Of a DNA stretch of 64,000 nt, positions 20,815-29,769 are shown piece by piece. This stretch comes from Acanthosepion pharaonis (lineage: Eukaryota; Mollusca; Cephalopoda; Sepiida; Sepiidae): the NCBI GenBank assembly GCA_903632075.3, contig CAHIKZ030004135.1:1081001-1145000 (forward strand), read 5' to 3'. Every line of letters begins with the position of its first letter. The first letter of the stretch is position 1. The position numbers and the translations under genes were made by a program. The notes beneath the pieces were generated by a model that was not told the DNA's origin, did not search any database, and worked only from the letters and a program-made list of their open reading frames with translations.

Positions 20815-21440
20815 CTTTCAAAATTATATCAAATTTTGAGTTTCGTTGTCAATCTCGCTTTTTGTTCTATCTTGCAGTCTTGTATATGTAGACTTATAAG
20901 ATGCAGGGAGTTGACTGAGAATGAAATCAGCAGAGAGGACACTAAAAGAATAGGATTTATGGAGACAGAAGCTTAACTTAGTGTTAAGACAAGAGTAAAT
21001 AGTTATCTGCATAGATTCCAAGTGGGGAATTGATAACATCAGGAAGAGCATCGATGAAAATAACGAGTGGGTCCAAGAATAGTGCCCTGGAGGACATCCT
21101 TATTAAGGCAAAATGTTGTAGAGAAGTGGCCGTTCAAGATGACTTTCATTACGCGGTTTGATAAGAAATATTGAATCAAATCAAAGAAACAGTCTAAACC
21201 TTCAACTTGTGAAGAGTACAAGCATTTCTAACCATGCCAAACGCTTTCGAAATATCTAAACCAATGTCATTCTTATCTGAAGCTTAAGAGGCTCTTCCTG
21301 CCATAATTGACAAAACATTTGCAGCAAACCGAGAAAAACATATTGTTTGTCTGAAAGCATCTGAAAAAAAACCCTTCCAGGTTTGAGACTTAAACAAATC
21401 GGGGTTTATTAGAGTTTCTAGTACTTTACAAAAGAGAGGC
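20815..21440 (-). mobile_element. Jockey/CR1-group LINE fragment (RT palm region)
   Basis: On the minus strand the order is 'LPLFCKVLETLINPDLF' (21380-21430), a QYGFR-like region, then 'YFLSNRVMKVILNGHFS' and 'DVLQGTILGPT' (21070-21180). A decayed YADD region with 'YSCLNTKLS' follows (20940-21040). The fragment is from the same family as the 12.8-16.3 kb element, with numerous stops. Confidence 0.8.
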
Positions 21441-21519
21441 AGAGTACAACACACACACTCGATATCAAGAATAGAACTTATGTAAATATAAAAGTAGGTA
21501 TTGAGTTGAATACTGAGCA

Positions 21520-22120
21520 GCAAGAGGTCTGTTTCATGTTTGAACGCAATATTCTAGCCATGTTTGTTGTGTTTTGACTCGTCTATTTATATACTGATCA
21601 ATGATGCATTGTGGGTAGCGATGTATAGTGTATTATGCTAACGGTTATTGGGTAAATGGTAATGGATAATTTTCAAATTATTCAAGTGGCTATTGAGTAG
21701 GAATAATTGTAATTTCGAATATGCTTATTTATTGGCTTATTTTTTAGTTTAAATTATTGGCTTTGTCTAAATTATGTTACACTGATGTCATCACCGAGAG
21801 GCGACATTCTGTTTCATGCTCAAATCTTCAAGTTATGTCTCTTGTTTGTTGACTCGACTATTTATATATTCTATTCAATGGGACTTTATGGGTAGCATGG
21901 TTAGATCATTTCGAATTATTGTATTATACTAAAGGTTATTAGATAGGCGGTAATGATTATATTTCAAATTTTTCTAAAGATTATTGAGTATAAATAATTA
22001 TGAATCCTAGTTCGGGAACTTGTATCTATTGCATAGTGTTGTTATATACGCTCTATCCATGATATTGAGCACTTTTACCCATAAATATAACATATCTTAA
22101 AACTATTATTTTATCACGAA
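21520..22120. repeat. Dispersed repeat in two tandem copies (~275-bp offset)
   Basis: Copy A (about 21520-21740) and copy B (about 21800-22020) share 'CTGTTTCATG', 'TTGACTCG', 'CTATTTATATA', a 'GTGGGTAGC / ATGGGTAGC' block and 'GGTTATTGGGTA / GGTTATTAGATA' in the same order. Copy B is preceded by GAGAGGCGACATTCTGTTTC, related to the hairpin at 7259. The end near 22060 matches the sequence after that hairpin. Moderate divergence; no ORF. Confidence 0.65.
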
Positions 22121-22232
22121 ATGTAATTCCTCGTTGTATTCCCCCCCTCATATTTTGATGAACCTAAATAAACATCTTAGAGATACATGTTTTACTTACA
22201 AAGTTGTCCTACTTGAGGTTTATATATATATA

Positions 22233-22255
22233 TCTTACTTATTATAAAACGCAGA

Positions 22256-22288
<33 letters not shown>

Positions 22289-22546
22289 TGTGTGTGTTTG
22301 TACGTTTATATATTGGATTGGATTTCCTACATTTTTCAACCGATTTCAACAAACCTTCACTGGACTACGTAAAATTACCTTGTGGTGGTTCTGACAGCAC
22401 CATAAATTGGAAAAACACAATTGTTTTTGCACGAAATCAATTTGAAAACACGATTAAGAGGCATTAATGAAAGGGGGACAACTCATATCGAGTTATACTT
22501 ATTAATATCGAGTTATCGAGTTATACTTATTATAAAAACCCAGGTT

Positions 22547-22604
<58 letters not shown>

Positions 22605-23010
22605 CGTTTATATATGGGATCGGATTTCTACATTTTTCAACCGATTTCAACAAAACTTCACTTTTTTTTTGGCAGGTAGTGTTTCTTATTGTCTTGCACG
22701 CTTTTTTCTTTATTTTTACATTCAGAATGCTTTAAAATTCCATTTACAAGACAATTGTTTATAATAAAATTCTATTCTATTCAATCGGTAGACTCATAAC
22801 GATTGAAAATAATGTTTTTGTTTGAGTTTGGGTTTGACCAATTCGTAAAAAAAAAAAAAAAAAAAACAAAGAATAAAACTAATTAAGACATGCGTGTCCG
22901 TCAACCTTAAACAATAATCTTTGTCATTTTTTTTTTCAATGTTTATGATGGTCGATACTTGATCTATCTCTTACTGTTACATCCCCGGGCAACGCCGGGC
23001 TCTACTGCTA

Positions 23011-23011
<1 letters not shown>
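22233..23011 (+). mobile_element. Non-autonomous Helitron with duplicated 5' end
   Basis: The 5' end reads A|TCTTACTTATTATAAAACGC (22232-22252) and the 3' end reads CTAG|T (CTAG at 23008-23011). This fits Helitron insertion between A and T with TC...CTRR ends. An 8-nt spacer upstream of CTAG is preceded by a short GC hairpin, CCCGG / CCGGG, at 22984-22999. The GT-rich stretch and the 'TTTTTCAACCGATTTCAACAAA' block (abbreviated) after the 5' end are typical of invertebrate Helitron ends. The same 5' block recurs at about 22512-22665. No Rep/helicase is encoded. Confidence 0.75.
22256..22602. repeat. Two (GT)n microsatellites inside the Helitron
   Basis: (GT)n runs lie at 22256-22298 and 22543-22602, each at the same place relative to the two copies of the Helitron 5' end. 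They are therefore part of the duplicated unit rather than independent arrays. Confidence 0.85.

Positions 23012-23060
<49 letters not shown>
23012..23060. repeat. (TA)n microsatellite abutting the Helitron 3' end
   Basis: About 24 TA units start at the T that follows the terminal CTAG. Confidence 0.92.
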
Positions 23061-23062
<2 letters not shown>

Positions 23063-23244
23063 TTAAATATGGTGTTTAAAAACAAAGGTGCATCCCAAAT
23101 ATACATTAGCAATATCCGAACAAAGAATTATAAAGAAAAGATACAGAATAAATATTAACGGCTTTTTAAAAAGTCAATCATTTTCTTTCTTTAATCACGA
23201 GAAATGCCAGCTTCGGGGAAAAATAAGCACAAGAATTGTTTTTA

Positions 23245-23284
23245 TTAGAGTTTCTAGTACCTTACAAAAGAGAGGCAGAGTACT

Positions 23285-23287
<3 letters not shown>
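23245..23287 (-). mobile_element. Tiny LINE fragment
   Basis: The minus-strand reading 'TLPLFCKVLETLI' corresponds to the same RT segment as at 21400-21440, and the DNA is nearly identical over about 40 bp. It borders a (CA)n(TA)n tract. It may also mark a shared breakpoint, since both copies end at a CA repeat. Confidence 0.55.
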
Positions 23288-23374
<87 letters not shown>

Positions 23375-23382
23375 ATATATAT
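23288..23382. repeat. Compound (CA)n(TA)n microsatellite
   Basis: About 16 CA units pass into about 30 TA units with one TATT interruption. Confidence 0.95.
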
Positions 23383-23449
23383 AATCCGATATATTTTTAT
23401 TACTGTAAAAAAAATTTTTTTTTTTTTTTCACTACAAAACCTACCCAAG

Positions 23450-24715
23450 TGCCGACAGCGAAAGCGACCCTCGCCCTGTTATATGTAAAATAAGAGTGAA
23501 ACTACGGAAACTGAAGCCTAACTCAGCAGCCAAATTGCAATACAACAAACTCATGAGCGACCGGAACTTGAATTAAAGATATATGATCAGTGGAAAAAGA
23601 AGATACGAGGCACAAAATGGAAATGGAAGCTCGAAATTAGACACACTAAGGGAAGAACTGTAAACGATAATTATGCCAAAGGAGAATAGACGAAGAATAA
23701 ACAACGAATGGTTCACTGATGGGATTCTCGACATTATGATAAGGAGACAGGAAACAATGCAAAAGATACAAAATGGAATACAGAAAAACTACACGAAGAA
23801 ATAAGGACCAAATGCAGACAGGCTAAAGAATGGCTAAACAGAAATAGATTGAGTACCATTGAAAAAGGAGATATGCATAAACAAATAAGGCAACTAACAG
23901 GACAGAAGACATTCCCGTCAACAGGCTGCATAAAATCCCGGGATGGAATGCTCATATTAGAGAAGGAAAAAATTCTTCAGCGCTGGAACGAATATATTGG
24001 AGAACTCTTCCGCAACGAAAGAGAATAACCCCGCAATACCAACAGGCCTGAAATTCTAACAACCAAAGTAGAAGCTGCACTGGCCAAATTGAACAGAAAC
24101 AAGCTAGCATGGCCAGATGGAATTGTAACAGAGATGCTGACAGCCTTAGATTATTTTGGCATAGATAAGATTACCGAAATAATAAATGAAATCTACAACA
24201 GTGGGGATAAACCGGAAGACCTAAGCAGATCTATTTTCCTAGCACTGCCTAAGAAACCAGGCGCAAACGAATGTGAATTCCACCGAACAATCAGCCTAAT
24301 GAGCCACATAACAAAACTCATCATCCGAATTCTGCTGAATAGAGAGCACAGCAGAATCAGGACAGAGATAGGACAAGAACAGTGCGGGTTCGTCAAAAAC
24401 ACCTGAACAAGGAACGCAATATTCATGCTCAGAATGTTATCAGAGAAAGCAATAGAAATGCAGAAGAATGCGCACCTGTGTTTTATAGACTGCGCAAAGA
24501 CATTCAACAAAGTACGCCGCAATACTCACAGGGCGGATAGAGGGGGGAAGGGAAAGCAACGAGCGAATATCCTTTACGGGCTTAAGCAAGTGGATGGTGG
24601 AACAGGGTTTGGGAGAAATGACAAAGAGACAAAACTTATTGTGAGCTACAAGGGACAAGAAGAAGTGTAGAGCAATGATCGCTTACGTCCTGAAGGGACA
24701 CGACACATAAGAAAG
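23450..24715 (+). pseudogene. RTE-like LINE fragment (endonuclease end to post-RT)
   Basis: It opens with the end of an APE endonuclease ('RPVICKIRVKLRKLK', about 23475-23520). Linker blocks follow ('ILQRWNEYIGELFRNE', 23970-24025), then RT palm blocks: 'EIINEIYNSGDKPEDLSRSI' and 'LALPKKPGANECEFHRTISL' (24175-24300), 'EQCGFVKNT' (24375-24405) and 'CFIDCAKTFNKV' (24478-24515). The catalytic YADD block is missing. The sequence jumps at about 24520 to the C-terminal 'GKGKQRANILYGL...VDGG' and 'EMTKRQ'-like end. Stops interrupt it in several places. It belongs to the BovB/RTE-like group. Confidence 0.82.
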
Positions 24716-24750
24716 AAGCGGTATTTTTAGTAGATACACATATATAAGTA

Positions 24751-24965
24751 GACGTTTCATTTATTTCAAACGCTATTTAATTTTTTTTCTACCGTCTTGA
24801 ACATTTGAGAACTCTCATTAAAGAAATATGGCCCATCTACAGCTTTAAGAGCACATTTTTTTCCTCTACCGGCAAGAAAACTCGAGATATATTACAGTAG
24901 TATGTCTCGAGTTTTCTTGCCGGTAGAGAAAATAAGATACTGTTTAAAATAAATGAAACGTCTTC
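24751..24965. repeat. Nested inverted repeats
   Basis: A perfect inner hairpin has 24-nt arms, 24864-24887 (CTCTACCGGCAAGAAAACTC...) and 24905-24928, around a 17-nt loop. An outer pair, GACGTTTCATTTATTT (about 24751) and AAATAAATGAAACGTC (ending about 24963), encloses it. A (TA)n begins 40 bp downstream. It may be a foldback transposon remnant. Confidence 0.8.
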
Positions 24966-25001
24966 TCAAATATGGGAACCCACTAAAAATCACGTTTAAA
25001 G

Positions 25002-25002
<1 letters not shown>

Positions 25003-25058
<56 letters not shown>
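25003..25058. repeat. (TA)n microsatellite
   Basis: About 28 TA units. Confidence 0.95.
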
Positions 25059-25063
<5 letters not shown>

Positions 25064-25311
25064 AATGGAATGCCCCACACAAACTATCGCCTATGTGAAC
25101 TAACGATATCAGTAGTTATATATAGTGTACGCAGAAGATATCTGGGACTTGCTTGGGGAATTACTTCCCTGCCACCCGATTCCGTCTTTCAGTAGTATAT
25201 TCTCTTTTACTATAAACCTCTCTTCTTTCATCTACGCGCGTGTTGCTGTTCCTTCACTCGATTACCACCTTTCTGTTTGTAACCCCTTTAAGGATACAAC
25301 ATACATATCTA

Positions 25312-25315
25312 TCTA

Positions 25316-25382
<67 letters not shown>
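25312..25382. repeat. Compound (CT)n(TA)n microsatellite
   Basis: About 9 CT units followed by about 24 TA units, then ACACACA. Confidence 0.95.
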
Positions 25383-25387
<5 letters not shown>

Positions 25388-25459
25388 AATAGATATATAC
25401 CGACATCCATATCTAATACAGATATGATAGATATGAATCGGTTACGATATATATATATA

Positions 25460-25714
25460 TGTTGTGGTACGATCCACCTAATTTACATAGTGGAGTACCG
25501 ACCATATAAATATGGGTTGGTACCGGGAAGTAACAAGAGATTCAATCCAGAGACTCTGCCCGACTGCGATTAAGTCAACCCATTCTACAGGAACAGTCTT
25601 CCCAAGAATATACCAAAACTAACTGTAAATATTGTGTACCTTTTCCTTGTTTCAATACATTTTGTTTACGTACATTTTGTGTTGTATTATTATTATTCCA
25701 TGCTTATCAAGCTT

Positions 25715-25719
<5 letters not shown>
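25460..25719 (+). mobile_element. Solo LTR, family 2, copy 2
   Basis: The 260-bp block starts TGTTGTGGTACGATCC and ends GCTTCAACA, with inverted ends TGTTG/CAACA. ATATA flanks both sides (25455-25459 and 25720-25724), but because it sits in (TA)n this duplication is weak evidence alone. It is near-identical to the LTR at 18229-18497, including the TATA-like CATATAAATATGG, and differs mainly by a deletion of about 10 bp near AGAAGAAGAG in copy 1. No internal genes. Confidence 0.9.

Positions 25720-25791
<72 letters not shown>
25720..25791. repeat. (TA)n microsatellite
   Basis: About 36 TA units between a solo LTR and a foldback element. The solo LTR is also preceded by TA repeats, so the tract may predate both insertions. 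Confidence 0.95.
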
Positions 25792-25796
<5 letters not shown>

Positions 25797-25961
25797 GCTC
25801 AAACACTAATATTCCACGGTTATAATTTATTACATTCTAATCATAATCACGATCCAATTCACCAGACCTACAAATTTAAAAGTCTTGAAGGTCTGATTAA
25901 TTGGATTGTGATTTCAATGTAATAAATTATAACCATGAAATATTAGTGTTTAAGCCTTTTA
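25791..25961. mobile_element. 171-bp foldback element (MITE-like)
   Basis: The left arm 25791-25869 (TAAAAGGCTCAAACACTAAT...) pairs with the right arm 25889-25961 (...ATTAGTGTTTAAGCCTTTTA) around a 19-nt loop. There are few mismatches plus small indels. It lies at the right edge of (TA)n and is followed by TATTATAT. The arms span nearly the whole element, as in foldback MITEs. No coding region. Confidence 0.85.
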
Positions 25962-26060
25962 TATTATATTCTTGGTATGTACTGTACATTGAGCTATATA
26001 TAGATATTTATATATATTGGAAATATATATATATATATATATATTAACCACTAACATTAT

Positions 26061-26062
<2 letters not shown>

Positions 26063-26101
<39 letters not shown>
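26063..26101. repeat. (TA)n microsatellite
   Basis: About 19 TA units, with a shorter run at 26022-26043. The stretch 26102-26690 shows no recognised gene or element. Confidence 0.9.
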
Positions 26102-26102
<1 letters not shown>

Positions 26103-26690
26103 GGTAACCAATTCATATCTATCTGTATTAGTTTAGACGTCTGAGATTCTGAATGATTATTTCCATCTTTGTATCATTTTAGAGTCGCCATTATATTCTG
26201 TCTTCACATCTGTTTTAAGCAGAAAGCACTCTGTGCGATTTACTTCGCGGTTTACTTTCTAAAATCTACCTGCAGGCCCCAAGCCGAGTATTTCCAATTA
26301 CTTGCCATACCCTCCCGCATTCCGTCACCTTCCTTCATGCCATCGTAATTGAAATGATTGAGGTAAGCGTACCATTTATCTCACGACAAAAGTTTCTGAA
26401 AATTGCATTCTGATGGATTTCTATTTTATCCACACAGACAATGCCCCGGTATCCGTAATTTCTCAGCGTAAAGATAATCTATTTACCTTGAATTCTGAAA
26501 TCCAACCGATCTGCACTCCTCACATTTCCACGCCGATCGACAGTGATATAAAACAATTTTCTTGGCTCCATCGATTAATACAAATATATGTCTGTCATGA
26601 ACCTAACATGTCAGCTAGATACTTTTTCCAAGAGAAAAAAAACATGTTATACTGTGATCTTTTAAGAAAATTCCATTTTCATTTCATGGC

Positions 26691-26693
<3 letters not shown>

Positions 26694-26749
<56 letters not shown>
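26694..26749. repeat. (TA)n microsatellite
   Basis: About 28 TA units. Confidence 0.95.
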
Positions 26750-26752
<3 letters not shown>

Positions 26753-26890
26753 TAAACATAATGTTGAGATAAAGTGTTTCAAGTTTAAAGTGGACCATAA
26801 CTTTTTTTCCTAGAATATGCATTTGGCAGCACAAATTCTTAACGAAATATTTTACACTTATAAGATTTTACAACGTGATTTCTTTTCCGT

Positions 26891-27081
26891 TTATATGTTC
26901 AAATCAAAAGATATCATTTACGATATTATTTATGTGTTCAAATCATAAAATATCATTTTAAGATGTCAGTTATGTGTTCAAATCATAAGATATCATTTTA
27001 AGATGTCAGTTATGTGTTCAAATCATAAGCTATCATTTTAAGATGTCAGTTATGTGTTCAAATAACATAAGATATCATTTT
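26891..27081. repeat. 40-bp minisatellite, about five units
   Basis: The unit begins TTATGTGTTCAAATCATAAG and ends TTTTAAGATGTCAG. Units start at 26891 (diverged), 26930, 26970, 27010 and 27050 (last one altered by an ACAT insertion). The three central units are almost identical, indicating recent expansion. Confidence 0.92.
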
Positions 27082-27846
27082 CTCAGTGATTAACTCGAAT
27101 GATTCTGAACGGAAATATTGTATCTAATTATGCAAAATACGAAAATCGAAGTCATATAGTTTCCATTTTAAGAAAAACCTGAATATGACCTCTCACCAAC
27201 TCTTTTGTCGGATCTTCTTGTCAAAGTTGACTATCATTTATAGTCAATAAATTATTTATTGGAACTGATTTAATTCCTAAAACAAACAAATATTCAAATA
27301 TTACTCGAGCTAATAGAATGGAGGGCAATATTTGACCAAACACGAGGAATACATTTTGTTTTTGTATCGTTAATTTATTTTGGGGTGCGTTTTTTGCTCA
27401 GATAACAATTCAGATTTGTAAAACGAATTTCAGTAAAATTTTGTGATTAACAACGATCCAATCAGAAATGCTTCCATGATGAAATGTTTAACCAATAAAA
27501 ATTATTCCCATGAAAAGTTGTCCTTATTTCCTACCAATGTTTCGATTTATATCAAGGTTTCATCCAAAGAGCTTGATGTCTTCTTAATGGAAGAGTTTAA
27601 TTGATTGATTTCTTTTCTACGTCTTATTGACCCATTTCAGGTTATTTAAAGGCAGAAAATATTTTTTTAGATTATAAGTTTTTGTGGTTGGGGGATAACC
27701 CATAGCTGTGAGGAGAAGAGGTGAATTCGTACCTTTCCAAAGTTTTTGCGCGTGTAAGTGAATATAATGAACCTAACTGGAATTGGAACTCGGCTCACCT
27801 CTTAAAAATTATGAGCCATTATTATTACACAGAACACATATCCAAA
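27082..27846. other. Stretch with no recognised gene
   Basis: AT-rich sequence without a recognisable coding region. The block 27590-27846 may belong to the same repeat as the 5S-like sequence that follows, because it lies on its 3' side on the minus strand. Confidence 0.4.
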
Positions 27847-27963
27847 CTTACAGTACCTGATATTCCCAAGTGGTCACCTATCTAGATACTGACCAGGAAC
27901 GTCATTGCTTAACTTCGGTGATCGTACGAGAACAGGTGTTTCGACGTGATGTGACCATAAGCC
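27847..27963 (-). pseudogene. 5S rRNA-derived sequence (pseudogene or SINE3-type head)
   Basis: Read on the minus strand, the ~117-bp segment follows the eukaryotic 5S rRNA along its full length. It runs from a GGTCACATCACG-like start, through 'GTTCTCGTACGATCACCGAAG' (abbreviated) and 'TTAAGCAA', 'CTGGTCAGTA', 'GATAGGTGACCACTTGGGAA' and 'ATCAGGTACTGTAAG'. The internal control region blocks (A box AAGTTAAGCAA, C box GATAGGTGACC) are recognisable. Many substitutions suggest a retroposed pseudogene or the head of a 5S-derived SINE rather than a functional gene. Confidence 0.85.
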
Positions 27964-28139
27964 ACAGTAGAAGAGATTCAAAATATAATGACAAATCTGT
28001 TTAAATGATTTCCAGAAAAAAATTTTGATGCAATGCCTTGAGTGGCTAAACATTATCGTTTATATCAGGAAAATACTTAAAATCATTAGAAATTTCATCA
28101 CCCCAATTCTATATATATTCATAATTACACTATGAACAT

Positions 28140-28800
28140 ATAACGGGTGGGTTTCCAAAGGCTCTATCCTGGGTCCTTCTCTGATTCTTCATCAATGATC
28201 TTCTTGATGTCATCAGTTCCCAAGTTGGTGTTTATGCTGATAACACTAGGATTTAATCCTGTCTCAATAGCAAATCCGCCAAAGCTGAAAAATTAACCTG
28301 GCAGCTGCTCTTGAAAACGACCTTCAATCTGTGGTTAACTAAGACAGAAAATGGCTCATAAATTTGAATGCATACAAAACAAAACTGCTCTCATTTAACC
28401 ACCATAGAGAATCTTTCCTGTCCGCCATCAGCATGGCTGATGCTAGACTCATGAAGAGCAACACACTGCGGCTTCTCGGCCTCACGTTTTCCACTTACTT
28501 AGAACGGCTACATCGAATCAATTGCTGCATCTACTGCAACGAAAGTTGGGTCACTGTGTTATGCCAGAAGTCATTTTTCATTAGAGTCCATCTTACACAT
28601 TTACAAATCGTCTGTGCATTGAACACTGTTACCATATCTAGTTTGATGATCCTGCTACTCATCTCGATGTTCTTGACAAAATCCAAAGGAAGATCTGCAA
28701 TGTAATCGATCCTAACCAGGCATCTCTTTCTCACCGACCTGACGTGGATTCCCTCTGTCTTTTCTGCAAATATTTTCATGAAAAACTACGTGAGTTTAAG
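28140..28800 (+). mobile_element. Jockey/CR1-group LINE fragment (YADD region onward)
   Basis: The plus-strand reading includes a 'GSILGPSL'-like segment (28160-28185), a decayed 'VYADNTRI' where relatives have YADD (28230-28255), and 'YKTKLLSFNHHRESFLSAI' (28372-28430). These are followed by 'SNTLRLLGLTFS' (28455-28495), 'CALNTVTISSL'-type sequence and 'LTKSKGRSAM'. Both 5' and 3' ends are missing, and frameshifts are present. Confidence 0.82.
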
Positions 28801-29128
28801 TGTTCAACGAGCATCTAGCCAACATACACAACTGTATCAAGAAATCAAAAGAAAATGGTTGAATCTGTCAGCACAAAAATAGAATCTAAATATTTTACGT
28901 CATAGTACTTGACGTAATTATCAGTTGTCAACATGAATACAACAGCGTTTTCTAAATTCTTCTATTTGCTAAGGACATTTTGCTTGTTGTTAATAGTTAC
29001 TTTGTTTTCAATAAATTCATTTCGTTTTTGCCTTTAAAAAGTTCACATTGGACGAAACGTGATGGCCAATAATACAGTCTTCTTATCTTTATACATATTG
29101 TCTTTTTCTATAGGTTAAATGAGAAATT

Positions 29129-29131
<3 letters not shown>

Positions 29132-29178
<47 letters not shown>
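29132..29178. repeat. (TA)n microsatellite
   Basis: About 23 TA units. The neighbouring stretches 28800-29130 and 29180-29420 show nothing recognisable. Confidence 0.93.
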
Positions 29179-29180
<2 letters not shown>

Positions 29181-29421
29181 AGTGGAACACAAAGACAGAA
29201 AGACCGATACAGAAAAAAAAGAAGATTTAAACTAGTGTGTCTAAATTTTTACACATCTATTTTAAAACCTGCCGTATAAAACAAAGGCCAAAGAACATTT
29301 TCGGAAGTCATCAATAACTGATTACAAAAGAAGAAAATATTTAAACGAAATTAAGTATATAAATGATCTAAAAATAAGTACTAAGTCAAAGGCTATTTTG
29401 ATTCTTTCGATAACTATACGA

Positions 29422-29422
<1 letters not shown>

Positions 29423-29470
<48 letters not shown>
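29423..29470. repeat. (GATA)n microsatellite
   Basis: About 12 GATA units. Two more GATA arrays lie at about 32858 and 40278. Confidence 0.95.
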
Positions 29471-29769
29471 ACGTGTGAAAGCACGTGTGATACCCTGCCC
29501 TCGTCAGCCGCCAACCAGAGGAGATAACACAGTTTCGGTGGCTAAGGCGGTACTGCCACCGTTACTGCAACCGGCAGCTTTTGCCACCGGACTGAGTATT
29601 GTTTTTGTAGACGTGAGCGTCTCTTGTAATTTATTTTTACAGCTGCAACTGAGATATTCAACGTGTTGACATCGTTTACCAATAAACAACGCACTCATAA
29701 CGACCACAGAATGGAAGGTAAACAGATGTGTTTTACGTCGGAAGTAGCATTGTGTTGCGAGCATGGTTT

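Noticed and set aside
29423..29470. CRISPR-like array from regular short repeats
   Set aside because: GATA and minisatellite arrays have no unique spacers of constant length; the window is eukaryotic.
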